DNA of 64,000 nucleotides from Sphingomonas mali NBRC 15500 (GTDB lineage: Bacteria > Pseudomonadota > Alphaproteobacteria > Sphingomonadales > Sphingomonadaceae), in contig NZ_BCYX01000009.1 in NCBI RefSeq assembly GCF_001598415.1, forward strand, positions 1-64,000, written 5' to 3'. The first letter of the stretch is position 1. Each line of letters begins with the position of its first letter. Shown here one piece after another: positions 43,397 to 52,530 of this stretch. Under the pieces are notes generated by a model. That model searched no databases. It was not told the DNA's origin and saw only the letters and a program-made list of their open reading frames with translations. The position numbers and the translations under genes were made by a program.

Positions 43397-44038
43397 ATGA
43401 GTTTCGTTAAGTTTTCCAAGGCCTTGATGCTCGTCGGTGCGAGCGCCAGCGTGCTGACGGGATGTGCCGGCGGCGGCGGTGCTCAATTGCCGCCCGCATC
43501 GTTCGTCGGGTCGCGCGAGCAGCCGAGCGAGGAATATGTGATCGGTCCGATGGACCAGCTCAACATCTTCGTGTGGCGCAACCCCGAATTGTCGGCGAAG
43601 GTCCAGGTGCGCCCCGACGGCCGTATCACCACCCCCTTGGTCAACGACATGCCCGCGGTCGGCAAGACCCCGGCGATGCTCGCCGACGACATGAAGCTGG
43701 CGCTGTCGACCTATATCAAGGACCCGATCGTCTCGGTCATCGTCGAGAGCCCGCAGAGCACCTATAGCCAGTCGATCCGCATCGTCGGCGCGACCGAAAA
43801 GCCGGCATCGATTCCGTATCGTGCCAACATGACTCTGCTCGACGCGATGATCGCGGTCGGCGGGCTCAATCAATATGCGGCGGGTAACCGGGCGCGGCTG
43901 GTGCGTCAGGACCGCAATACCGGCCAGCAGCGCCAGTATAACGTCAAGCTCGGCAAGCTGCTCAAGGACGGCGACCCGTCGGCGAACGTCAAGCTCGAGC
44001 CGGGCGACGTCATCATCATCCCCGAATCGATGTTCTGA
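43397..44038 (+). CDS. Polysaccharide export lipoprotein, XrtA system (Wza-like)
   Basis: A 213-residue outer-membrane lipoprotein of the polysaccharide export family. Signal peptide with lipobox LTGC at residues 19-22. The export domain starts at EEYVIGPMDQLNIFVWRNPELS, followed by a SLBB-type segment (IRIVGATEKPASIPYRANMTLLDAMIAVGG) and a final PGDVIIIPESMF. It forms the outer-membrane part of a Wza-type secretion channel. ATG 43397 follows GGGAGG. It opens the main export operon. Confidence 0.93.
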   Translation: MSFVKFSKALMLVGASASVLTGCAGGGGAQLPPASFVGSREQPSEEYVIGPMDQLNIFVWRNPELSAKVQVRPDGRITTPLVNDMPAVGKTPAMLADDMKLALSTYIKDPIVSVIVESPQSTYSQSIRIVGATEKPASIPYRANMTLLDAMIAVGGLNQYAAGNRARLVRQDRNTGQQRQYNVKLGKLLKDGDPSANVKLEPGDVIIIPESMF

Positions 44039-44053
44039 CGGAGGCCTGGAACG

Positions 44054-45574
44054 GTGAACGGCCTCTATGACGAAGTTCGCATCGCGCTCCACGCGATCTG
44101 GAACCGCCGCTGGATTGCTCTGGCGGCGGCCTGGGTCGTCGCGATCCTGGGCTGGCTGGCGGTCAGCCAGATGCCCAACCGCTACGAATCGAAAGCGCGC
44201 GTGTTCGTCCAGATGGGGCAGGTGCTGCCGTCCAAGATCGGCATCAGCGCGGCCGAACAGCAGAACGATATCGACACGATCCGCCAGACGCTGACCAGCG
44301 CGGTCAACCTGGAAAAGGTCGTGCGCGGCACCGACCTCGCCAATACCGTCTCGACCCCGCAGGAAATCGCCGATCGCGTCGCCGGCCTGCAGCAGGCCGT
44401 CAAGATCGTCGCGCAGCAGAACAATCTGTTCGAGATCAGCGTGACCGCGTCGAGCCCCAAGCTTGCCGCACAGATCAACCAGAAATTGATCTCGATCTTC
44501 GTCGACCAGAATCTGGCCGATTCCCGAACCGATACGCAGACCACGTTGCGCTTCCTCGACAGCCAGGTCGAGGATCTGCAGCGCCGGCTGGGCGATGCCG
44601 ATGCCAAGCGCGCGCAGTTCCAGACCCAATATCTCGGATCTCTGCCGGGTACCGGCTCGCTGTCCGACCGCATGTCGGCGGCGCGTACTCAGATGGCGCA
44701 GATTGACGGCGATCTCGCCGCCGCGCAGACCAGCCTGGCGTCGATCAACGGGCAGATGTCGGGCATTGCACCGACCATTCCGGGGGTTGGCGGCGCCGGC
44801 AGCGCCGGACCGGCGCGCGCGCGCCTCGCCGCGATCGAGGGCCAGCTCGCCGATGCGCGGGCCAAGGGCTATACCGACAGGCATCCCGACGTGATCGCGC
44901 TCAACAGCCAGCTCGGCGCCGCGCGCGCCGCGGCGGCACGCGAGCCGGCGGTCGGCAGCTATGCCGGCAATGGCCAGCCCAATCCGCAATATCTCTCGCT
45001 CAAGTCGATGCAGGCGGACAAACAATCGCAGGTCGCGGCCTTGTCGGCGCGCAAGCAGCAGTTGCAGCACGACATGGACGCGATCACCGGCAAGCTGAAC
45101 GGCGATCCCGCGGCGGCCAACGAGCAGAGCCAGATCGACCGCGACTATCAGGTGCTCAAGGACCAGTACGACAAGCTATTGAGCGACCGCGAGGACGTCC
45201 GCGTGCGCGCCCAGGCGCAGGCGCAGACCGACTCGATCAAGTTCAAGGTCATCGATCCGCCGGTGGCGCCACGCGCGCCGACGGCGCCCAATCGCCCGCT
45301 GTTGCTGACGGGCGTGCTGCTCGCGGCGATCTTCGGCGGGATTGGCGGGGCGTTCGCCCTGTCGCAGCTCAAGGCGACCTATGCCACCGCAGGGCGCCTC
45401 GAAAAGGCGACCGGGCTGCCGGTGATCGGGTCGATCAGCGAGCGCGTGTCGAGGGCGGAAGTCGAATTGAGGAAACGCAAGCTGCGCATGTTCGCGGGCG
45501 CCGCGGCCGCGTTGCCGGTCGCGTTCGTCGGCCTGCTAGGCGTGGAGATGCTGATGCGGGGGCTCGCGGCATGA
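44054..45574 (+). CDS. XrtA system polysaccharide chain-length determinant (Wzz/GumC-like)
   Basis: A 506-residue inner-membrane protein that controls chain length and couples export to the tyrosine kinase. N-terminal membrane helix IALAAAWVVAILGWLAV with the Wzz domain QMPNRYESKARVFVQ, a long periplasmic coiled coil (residues about 100-400), and a C-terminal helix pair (LLLTGVLLAAIFGGIGGAFAL and AAALPVAFVGLLGVEML) around PVAPRAPTAPNRP. Start GTG 44054 follows GGAGGCC. The stop overlaps the kinase start by 4 bases. Confidence 0.93.
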   Translation: MNGLYDEVRIALHAIWNRRWIALAAAWVVAILGWLAVSQMPNRYESKARVFVQMGQVLPSKIGISAAEQQNDIDTIRQTLTSAVNLEKVVRGTDLANTVSTPQEIADRVAGLQQAVKIVAQQNNLFEISVTASSPKLAAQINQKLISIFVDQNLADSRTDTQTTLRFLDSQVEDLQRRLGDADAKRAQFQTQYLGSLPGTGSLSDRMSAARTQMAQIDGDLAAAQTSLASINGQMSGIAPTIPGVGGAGSAGPARARLAAIEGQLADARAKGYTDRHPDVIALNSQLGAARAAAAREPAVGSYAGNGQPNPQYLSLKSMQADKQSQVAALSARKQQLQHDMDAITGKLNGDPAAANEQSQIDRDYQVLKDQYDKLLSDREDVRVRAQAQAQTDSIKFKVIDPPVAPRAPTAPNRPLLLTGVLLAAIFGGIGGAFALSQLKATYATAGRLEKATGLPVIGSISERVSRAEVELRKRKLRMFAGAAAALPVAFVGLLGVEMLMRGLAA

Positions 45575-46575
45575 ACAAGCCGATCATCACCAAGCAGGGA
45601 TCGCTGCTCGAGCGCGCGGCCGAAGTCTACGACTTCTCGGCCCGCCTGAACGCACGCGCGATTCCCGAAAGCGACTTGCAGGCACCCCCGGTGCTCAAGC
45701 CGGTCGCGCCCGCGACCGTCGTTGAGACACCGAAGCCGGTGGAAACGCCGAGCGCGGCCGCGGCGCCGGTGGAAACACGTGCCGCTCCCATCGCTCGACC
45801 GGCCCCTGTGCCGCCGGTGGCTTTGCCCGTGGCGGGTCGCCAGGCCAAGATCGACCGCGACCTGCTGGCCGAAAACCAGTTGCTCGTCCCCGGTGCCGCC
45901 ATCGGCGTGCTGGCCGAGGAATTCCGCCTCGCCAAGCGGCATCTGCTGCTGACCGCGCGTCAGCTCAACAAGCACGAGCCCGACAAGGCGCGAACCATCC
46001 TGGTCTGTTCGGCCAAACCTGGTGACGGCAAGACCTATTGCGCGATCAACCTGGCGATCTCGATGGCCGCGGAGCGTGAGACGCGCGTACTGCTGGTCGA
46101 TGCCGATTTCGCCAAGCCGGGGATCATGGAGCGGCTCGGAGTCGCCGATGGACCCGGTCTGCTCGACGCGCTGGCCGATCCGTCGATCGATATCGAGAAG
46201 TGCGTGGTCGGGACCGACATTCCGAATCTCAGCCTGCTGCCCGCCGGCGCCCGGACCAATGCCGATGTCGAGCTGGTCGCGAGCGGACGCACGCCGGACC
46301 TGATCGCGCGGCTGCTTGCCGCCGATCCGGAGCGCGTCGTGATTTTCGATTCGCCGCCGGCCCTGTCGGCGTCGCCCGCTTCGGTCCTGGCGCTGCATGT
46401 CGGCCAGGTCATGCTCGTCGTCCGCGCCGACAAGACGTCGGAAGGCGAAATCCGCGACACGGTGCAGCGGCTCGAGGGCTGCGAGCACATCCAGCTTTTG
46501 TTGAACAGCGTAGCGTTCGCCCCGGGGGGGGCTCGTTTCGGCAGTTATTACGGCCAGGAGGACGAGGGCCAATGA
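45571..46575 (+). CDS. XrtA-associated tyrosine autokinase (BY-kinase)
   Basis: A 334-residue cytoplasmic bacterial tyrosine kinase that works with the chain-length determinant. Walker A CSAKPGDGKTYCAINLA, Walker A' LLVDADFAKPGIMERLG and Walker B VVIFDSPP are intact. The N-terminal 100 residues are a Pro/Ala-rich linker. The C-terminal Tyr cluster is minimal (FGSYYGQEDEGQ). The start overlaps the preceding gene by 4 bases, and its stop overlaps the next start (ATGA). Confidence 0.93.
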   Translation: MNKPIITKQGSLLERAAEVYDFSARLNARAIPESDLQAPPVLKPVAPATVVETPKPVETPSAAAAPVETRAAPIARPAPVPPVALPVAGRQAKIDRDLLAENQLLVPGAAIGVLAEEFRLAKRHLLLTARQLNKHEPDKARTILVCSAKPGDGKTYCAINLAISMAAERETRVLLVDADFAKPGIMERLGVADGPGLLDALADPSIDIEKCVVGTDIPNLSLLPAGARTNADVELVASGRTPDLIARLLAADPERVVIFDSPPALSASPASVLALHVGQVMLVVRADKTSEGEIRDTVQRLEGCEHIQLLLNSVAFAPGGARFGSYYGQEDEGQ

Positions 46576-48206
46576 TGCGCGTTATTTCCGCGGGGGTCGC
46601 GCTTGCGACGCTGCTGGCAGCGATGCCGGCGGCGGCGCAGGATGATAACGGCGATGGGGGCAAGAGCCGGGGCAGGGACCGCAAGGTGGCGATCGCTCCC
46701 TATATCGAACTGAGCCAGGTGCTTACCGCCGACGTCCAGTCGGGCGACGTGCTGACCTACAGCTCGGCCGCGGCTGGGGTCGACGCCTCGGTCGAGACGC
46801 GGCGCGTGTCGGTCAACCTGTCGGCGCGCTACGAGCATCAGTTCGCCTGGGACAAGAATAGCGGCGACGCCGATGTCGTCACGGGTCTCGCCAATGCGCA
46901 GGTGCGCGTGGCGCGCGGCCTGTCGCTGGACGCCGGCGGCATCGCCACGCGCTCGCGCAACGACATTCGCGGTGCGGCGCCGGTCTTCTTCGGCAACGAT
47001 CGCGACAATGTCAGCAACGTCTATTCGGGCTATGTCGGCCCGACGCTGACCACCGGCAGCGGCCCGATCGCGATCAACGCGGCCTACCGCTTCGCTTATA
47101 CCAAGGTGACCGAGCCGGGCCCGACCGGCGTCGCCCCGGGCAGCCCGCGGCTCGACTATTTCGATGATTCGAAGACACAGATCGCGACCGCCTCGGTCGG
47201 CTTCAAATCGGGCACGGTGGCGCCGTTCGGCCTCACCGCCAGCGGTGGCTGGACGCGCGACGATCAGAGCCAGCTCGGCAACCGCTTCGACGATCTCTAT
47301 GGCCGCGTCGACGCGGTGATGCCGCTGTCGGCTAATATCGCGGTCGTCGGTGGCGTCGGCTATGAAAAGCTGACCTCAAGCGCGCGCGATCCGTTGCTCG
47401 ATAGTGCTGGGGTGCCGGTCACCGACAGCCGTGGCCGCTTCGTGACCGATCCCAACTCCCCGCGCCGTATCGCGTACCAGACCGATGGCATTTATTGGGA
47501 TGCCGGCGTCGTGTGGCGCCCGAGCCCGCGCACGGCGCTGGAGGCGCATGTCGGCCGTCGTTACGGATCGTGGAGCTATACCGGCTCGCTCAGCTATGCT
47601 CCGACCAGGAGCGTCGGCGTCCAGGTCGGCGTCTACGATACGGTCGAGACTTTCGGAAGCCAGTTGCAGCGCAGCTTGCGCGGGCTTCCCGCCCAGTTCA
47701 CCGCGACGCGCGATCTCCTGGCCCAGCAATTCAGCGGCTGCACCTTCGGTACGACCGGCGGCAGCGCAGCGGGCGCATGCATGAATTCGGTGTTCCAGTC
47801 GGTGTCGACCGCGACCTACCGCTCACGTGGCGTCGATGCCGTGGTAAGCCTGACTCGCGGCTCCTCGACGCTCGGCTTTGGTGCCGGCTATTCGAACCGC
47901 AAATTCTACGCGCCCAACAGCCCGGGCGTGGTGATCATCGGCACCAGCGACGAAAGCTATTACGCTCAGTTGTTCTACTCGACGTCGATCGGCCAGCACA
48001 CGTCGTTCAATGCCGATCTGTTCGCCAATTATTTCGACAGCGGCCTTGCGCCGGGCATCTACAGTCTGGGCGCGACCGGGTCGGTCTCGCGCAGCTTTGG
48101 CCGCCTCGGCACGACCGTCTCGCTTGGCGCCTATACCTTCAGCCAGAAGGGACAGGAGGACCAGACGACGGCGCAAGCGTTGCTGGGCGCGCGTTACCAA
48201 TTCTGA
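46572..48206 (+). CDS. XrtA/PEP-CTERM system-associated outer-membrane protein
   Basis: A 544-residue beta-barrel protein of the exosortase-associated outer-membrane family. Signal peptide MMRVISAGVALATLLAAMPAAAQ, then a long series of alternating strands (VSVNLSARYEHQ, LSLDAGGIATRSRND, TVSLGAYTFSQKGQ) ending in ALLGARYQF with a terminal Phe, the Bam signal. The barrel probably forms part of the export route or modulates the envelope. ATG 46572 overlaps the kinase stop. Confidence 0.9.
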   Translation: MMRVISAGVALATLLAAMPAAAQDDNGDGGKSRGRDRKVAIAPYIELSQVLTADVQSGDVLTYSSAAAGVDASVETRRVSVNLSARYEHQFAWDKNSGDADVVTGLANAQVRVARGLSLDAGGIATRSRNDIRGAAPVFFGNDRDNVSNVYSGYVGPTLTTGSGPIAINAAYRFAYTKVTEPGPTGVAPGSPRLDYFDDSKTQIATASVGFKSGTVAPFGLTASGGWTRDDQSQLGNRFDDLYGRVDAVMPLSANIAVVGGVGYEKLTSSARDPLLDSAGVPVTDSRGRFVTDPNSPRRIAYQTDGIYWDAGVVWRPSPRTALEAHVGRRYGSWSYTGSLSYAPTRSVGVQVGVYDTVETFGSQLQRSLRGLPAQFTATRDLLAQQFSGCTFGTTGGSAAGACMNSVFQSVSTATYRSRGVDAVVSLTRGSSTLGFGAGYSNRKFYAPNSPGVVIIGTSDESYYAQLFYSTSIGQHTSFNADLFANYFDSGLAPGIYSLGATGSVSRSFGRLGTTVSLGAYTFSQKGQEDQTTAQALLGARYQF

Positions 48207-48243
48207 CCGGAGAGGCGGGGGGCCCCGCCCGGAGACGAAGACG

Positions 48244-49374
48244 ATGTATGACGACCATTACGGATTGAGCGGACGCCCGTTCGCGCTGACGCCCGATCCG
48301 AAATTCTGGTTCGATACCGCCACCCACCGCAAGGCGATGGCGTATCTCGGCTATGGCCTGAGCCAGGGGGAGGGCTTCATCGTCATCACCGGCGATGTCG
48401 GCGCGGGCAAGACCACGCTCGTCGGCCATTTGATGGCGACGATCGATCGCGAGCGGCTGCACGTGATCAAATTGGTGTCCAGCCAGGTCGATGGCGACGA
48501 TTTGTTGCGCATCGTCGCGACCGGGCTGGGGGTCGAGACCGCGGGCCTGATGAAGGCGCAATTGCTCGTCGCGATCGAGCGCGGGCTGCATTCGGTCGCG
48601 CGCTCGGGCCGCCGCACCTTGCTGATCGTCGACGAAGCGCAGGCGCTGCACACCGGCGCGCTCGAAGAATTGCGCATGCTGTCCAATTTCCAGGCCGGCG
48701 GCCATGCGCTGCTGCAGATCTTCCTGCTTGGCCAGCCGGAATTCCGCGCTGCGCTCCATGGCGGCGACCGGCTCGAACAGCTCCGCCAGCGCGTGATCGC
48801 GATGCACCATCTCGACCCGATGGGCGCCGAAGAGGTCGAGCCCTATGTGCTGCACCGCATGTCATTGGTTGGCTGGAATGGCCGTCCTAAATTCACTGCC
48901 GATGCTTTCGCCGCGCTCTATCGCGGATCCGACGGCGTGCCGCGCCGGCTCAACCAGCTGGCGGGGCGCGTCTTGTTGTTCGGCGCGATCGAGCAGGTCG
49001 ACGTAATCGACGCCAAGGTGGTCGATGCTGTGATCGCCGACATCACCGGCGACATGCCTGCTCCCAGCGCGCCTGCGCAATGGCCGGTCGTTGCCGCGCC
49101 TGAGCCTAAGCCTGAGCCCGAAATCGTCGCGGCGCCGGAGCCGATCAAGGCCCCAGAGCCGGTCGCGATGCGCGAACCTCTCGCGGCGGTCGAACCGGCG
49201 GCGGCCGCCAACGATCCCAAGCCTGCGCCGATCGAGATCGCGCATGACCGTTTCGCGGCGATCGAGGCGCGGCTCGAGGAACAGGATGCGGCGTTGCGCC
49301 GGGTGCTGGCATTGCTGGTTGACTGGGTCGAGGGTAACGAGGCCGCGGCAGCGCGCGGTGGCCGCGCGGCCTGA
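48244..49374 (+). CDS. XrtA system-associated AAA ATPase (ExeA-like)
   Basis: A 376-residue ATPase resembling ExeA/GspA. Family N-terminus YDDHYGLSGRPFALTPDPKFWF, Walker A TGDVGAGKTTLVGH, Walker B LLIVDEAQALH and sensor VPRRLNQLAGRVLL. The C-terminal 100 residues are Pro/Ala/Glu-rich and end in a coiled coil (IEARLEEQDAALRRVLALL). It may energise assembly of the outer-membrane export apparatus. ATG 48244 is chosen at the family start. Confidence 0.92.
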   Translation: MYDDHYGLSGRPFALTPDPKFWFDTATHRKAMAYLGYGLSQGEGFIVITGDVGAGKTTLVGHLMATIDRERLHVIKLVSSQVDGDDLLRIVATGLGVETAGLMKAQLLVAIERGLHSVARSGRRTLLIVDEAQALHTGALEELRMLSNFQAGGHALLQIFLLGQPEFRAALHGGDRLEQLRQRVIAMHHLDPMGAEEVEPYVLHRMSLVGWNGRPKFTADAFAALYRGSDGVPRRLNQLAGRVLLFGAIEQVDVIDAKVVDAVIADITGDMPAPSAPAQWPVVAAPEPKPEPEIVAAPEPIKAPEPVAMREPLAAVEPAAAANDPKPAPIEIAHDRFAAIEARLEEQDAALRRVLALLVDWVEGNEAAAARGGRAA

Positions 49375-49394
49375 CGCGCGACGGGAGCGGCATC

Positions 49395-50237
49395 ATGCGC
49401 AACGGCCTGTCGGTCGACGTCGAGGAGTGGTTTCAGGTCGGCGCCTTCGAACGCGTGATCGCCAAGGCCGATTGGGACGGTCTGGACAGCCGCGTCGCCT
49501 ACAATACCGGCAAGGTGCTCGACCTGTTCGGCGAGACGGGGGTCAAGGCGACCTTCTTCACGCTGGGCTGGGTGGCCGAGCGAAACCCTGCGCTGATCCG
49601 CCGCATCGCCAATGAGGGGCATGAGGTTGCCAGCCATGGCTGGGACCATGACCGCGTTTTCACGATGAGCGCCGACGCCTTTCGCGCCGATCTGAAGCGC
49701 GCCCGGGCCGCGCTGGAAGATGCATCGGGCCAACGCGTGACCGGGTATCGTGCCCCGAGCTTTTCGATCGACCAGCGCACGCCCTGGGCGCATCAGGTGC
49801 TGGCCGAGGAAGGCTATGCCTATTCGTCGAGCGTCGCCCCGCTGATCCACGACCATTATGGCTGGGCCGACGCGCCCAGGCATGCCTATCGCCCGGTCAC
49901 CGGATCTGACTTGATCGAGCTGCCGATCACGCTCGCCGATGTCGCTGGGCGCAAGATCACTACTGGCGGCGGGTTCTTCCGCTTGTTTCCGGCGGCGATT
50001 ACCGATCGCGCGGTGACGCGCGCCAATCGCGACGAGCATCGCCCGGCGGTGTTCTATTTCCATCCCTGGGAGGTCGATCCCGATCAACCGCGTGTCGCGC
50101 GCGCGCCGATCAAGTCGCGATTGCGCCATTACAGCCGACTCGGTGCGATGGCGGGCAAATTGCGTGGGCTGGTGAAGCGCCACGATTGGGGTCGCGTCGA
50201 TGCGGTCGTCGCCGTCGAAGCGGAGCGCCTGCAATGA
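49395..50237 (+). CDS. XrtA system polysaccharide deacetylase
   Basis: A 280-residue NodB-type deacetylase of the XrtA-linked group. Motif 1 SVDVEEWFQ, motif 2 EVASHGWDHDRVF (metal-binding H-x3-H), motif 3 TGYRAPSFSI and a C-terminal YFHPWEVD His are present. It would remove N-acetyl groups from the exopolysaccharide. It overlaps the FemAB gene by 4 bases. Confidence 0.93.
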   Translation: MRNGLSVDVEEWFQVGAFERVIAKADWDGLDSRVAYNTGKVLDLFGETGVKATFFTLGWVAERNPALIRRIANEGHEVASHGWDHDRVFTMSADAFRADLKRARAALEDASGQRVTGYRAPSFSIDQRTPWAHQVLAEEGYAYSSSVAPLIHDHYGWADAPRHAYRPVTGSDLIELPITLADVAGRKITTGGGFFRLFPAAITDRAVTRANRDEHRPAVFYFHPWEVDPDQPRVARAPIKSRLRHYSRLGAMAGKLRGLVKRHDWGRVDAVVAVEAERLQ

Positions 50238-51307
50238 CGATGCCGTTGGTCTCGACTCCGGTAGCGATCAGCGCCGCCGATCTGGCTCAGGCTGGCGAGC
50301 GTGCGCGGATCGATGCCTATGTCCGCGCGCATGCCGACGCGACACCGTTCCATCTCACGGGCTGGAATGTGGCGGTCGCGCGCGCCTGTGGGCAAACCGC
50401 GCATTGCCTGATCGCCGAATATGCCGACGGCACGATCGCCGGCATGTTGCCGTTGACCGAGATCCGCTCGCCCTTGTTCGGCAAGGCGCTCGTGTCGGCC
50501 GGCTTCGCGGTCGATGGCGGTATCCTGACCAGCCGCGACGCTGTGGCCGACGCGCTCGCCGCCTCGGCCTGGGCGCTGGCTGAGAGGCTCGGTTGTCCCA
50601 GCCTCGAGCTGCGCGGCGGACCCGCACCGGGCGAGGGCTGGATCGTCGACGAGACGACATACCTGGGCTTTGCGCGCGATCTCGCCCAGGACGACGAGGC
50701 CGAACTGCTAGCGATCCCGCGCAAGCAGCGCGCCGATGTCCGCAAGTCGCTCGACGCAGATCTGGAGATCGCGATCGGCAGCACGCCGCGCGATCTGGCG
50801 ATGCATTATGCGGTGTTTTCGGAATCGGTGCGCAATCTCGGCACGCCGGTATTCCCGGCCAAATTGTTTCGCGAGGTTGCCGCCGAATTGAGCGAGCACG
50901 CCGATGTCGTGACCGTGTCCAAAGACGGCAAGCCCCACGCCAGCGTATTCAGCCTCTACCTCAACGGCACTGTCTATCCCTTTTGGGGCGGCGGCACGCG
51001 CGAGGCGCGGTCGCTCAAGGCCAATGACCGGCTCTATTACGAGCTCATGCGCCATGCCCGTGGACGCGGCTGCACGCGCTACGATTTCGGGCGCTCGAAG
51101 GCGGGGACCGGCGTTGCCGCGTTCAAGAAGAATTGGGGATTCGAGGGCGTGCCGCTGCGCTATGCCAAGCGCGTGGCCGCCGGCCAGACGCCGCGCGAGA
51201 TGAACCCGATGAGCCCGAAATATCGGCTGCAGGTCGTGGTTTGGAAGAAGCTGCCCCTGTGGCTCGCCAATGCGATGGGACCGGTGATCGCCAAAGGCCT
51301 CGGCTGA
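50234..51307 (+). CDS. FemAB family protein, XrtA/PEP-CTERM system-associated
   Basis: A 357-residue GNAT-fold aminoacyl- or acyl-transferase-like protein of the FemAB group found in XrtA loci. Typical segments: ATPFHLTGWNVAVARACG, RKQRADVRKSLDADLEI, YPFWGGGTREARSLKANDRLYYELM and RYDFGRSKAGTGVAAFKKNWGF. The substrate is unknown; it may attach an amino acid, possibly provided by the ligase/ACP pair, to the polysaccharide. Overlaps: 4 bases with the deacetylase, 1 base with the glycosyltransferase. Confidence 0.92.
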   Translation: MTMPLVSTPVAISAADLAQAGERARIDAYVRAHADATPFHLTGWNVAVARACGQTAHCLIAEYADGTIAGMLPLTEIRSPLFGKALVSAGFAVDGGILTSRDAVADALAASAWALAERLGCPSLELRGGPAPGEGWIVDETTYLGFARDLAQDDEAELLAIPRKQRADVRKSLDADLEIAIGSTPRDLAMHYAVFSESVRNLGTPVFPAKLFREVAAELSEHADVVTVSKDGKPHASVFSLYLNGTVYPFWGGGTREARSLKANDRLYYELMRHARGRGCTRYDFGRSKAGTGVAAFKKNWGFEGVPLRYAKRVAAGQTPREMNPMSPKYRLQVVVWKKLPLWLANAMGPVIAKGLG

Positions 51308-52530
51308 TGGGCGACATCCTATTCCTCGCGCATCGATCGCCATTCCCGCCCGATCGCGGCGACAAGATTCGCGCGTTCAACGTGCTCAAACACCTTGCCG
51401 CGCGACATCGCGTGCACCTCGTTGCGTTCGCCGACGATCCTCGCGACCTCAAGGCGAAGAAGGGGCTGGTGGCGTTCACCGCGAGCCGGTCGATCCTGTG
51501 GCGCGGCAAGTCGCGACCACGGGCGTTGCTGGAGGCGTTGGCGCAGCGCCGTCCAGCCTCGCTGACCGCGTTCGACAATCACGCCATGCACGACGTCGTC
51601 GCCGACCTGTTGGACCGCCGCTCGATCGATACGATTTACGTCTTTTCGGGTCAGATGGCACAGTATGTGCCGGCCAAAACCCGCGCCCGCGTCATCATGG
51701 ACTTTTGCGACATGGATTCGCTCAAGTTCGCCGACTACGCCAAGGCTTCACACTGGCCGATGCGCTGGCTAATGCAGCGCGAGGCGAACTTGTTGTTCCA
51801 GTTCGAGCGCCGGGTCGCGCGGCGCGTCGACGCCAGCCTGTTCGTCAGCGACGCCGAAGCAGAGCTGTTCCGCAAGCGCACTGGCGCCGCCAATGTCCAG
51901 GTGGTTGAGAACGGCATCGACACCGACTTCTTCGATCCCGCAGCGGCGTTTCGCCGGATCGATACCACCGGAAAGCTGATCGTGTTCACCGGCCAGATGG
52001 ACTATCGCCCCAATGTCGAGGCAGTGACATGGTTCGCCGAAACCGTGCTGCCGCATATCCGCGTCGTCCATCCCGATGCCGTTTTCGTCATCGTCGGCCG
52101 TAACCCGACGGCTGCGGTCACCGCGCTGGCGAATCAGGATGGAATTCGCGTGACTGGCGAAGTTGCGGACGTCCGGCCGTGGCTGGACGCCGCCGCCTGC
52201 GTGGTCGCCCCACTCAAGATCGCGCGAGGCATCCAGAACAAGGTCCTCGAAGCCATGGCGATGGCGCGCCCGGTGGTGGCGAGCGGGCCTGCCGCCGAGG
52301 GGATCGACCATGACGGCACGATCCTGAGTGGCGACACCGTGGCGGAGGTTTCGGATGCGGTGAACGGGTTGTTGTCGGATGCGCACGACGCGGCCGCGAT
52401 GGGGCGCAAGGCGCGCGAGCGGGTACAGGCACGCTACGGCTGGAGCGCCCGGCTCGCGCCGCTCGACGCCTTGATCGGATGGGGCACTAAGGGCGTGCCG
52501 CCAAAAGCCAAGGGACGGGTGGCGGCATGA
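51307..52530 (+). CDS. XrtA system glycosyltransferase (GT4-type)
   Basis: A 407-residue glycosyltransferase of the XrtA-linked PEP-CTERM group. N-terminal FLAHRSPFPPDRGDKIRAFNVLKHL, the mid-protein NGIDTDFFDP and FTGQMDYRPNVEAVTWFA, and the C-terminal donor-binding KIARGIQNKVLEAMAMARPVVAS are typical. It adds one sugar to the repeating unit at the cytoplasmic face. It overlaps the exosortase start by 4 bases. Confidence 0.93.
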   Translation: MGDILFLAHRSPFPPDRGDKIRAFNVLKHLAARHRVHLVAFADDPRDLKAKKGLVAFTASRSILWRGKSRPRALLEALAQRRPASLTAFDNHAMHDVVADLLDRRSIDTIYVFSGQMAQYVPAKTRARVIMDFCDMDSLKFADYAKASHWPMRWLMQREANLLFQFERRVARRVDASLFVSDAEAELFRKRTGAANVQVVENGIDTDFFDPAAAFRRIDTTGKLIVFTGQMDYRPNVEAVTWFAETVLPHIRVVHPDAVFVIVGRNPTAAVTALANQDGIRVTGEVADVRPWLDAAACVVAPLKIARGIQNKVLEAMAMARPVVASGPAAEGIDHDGTILSGDTVAEVSDAVNGLLSDAHDAAAMGRKARERVQARYGWSARLAPLDALIGWGTKGVPPKAKGRVAA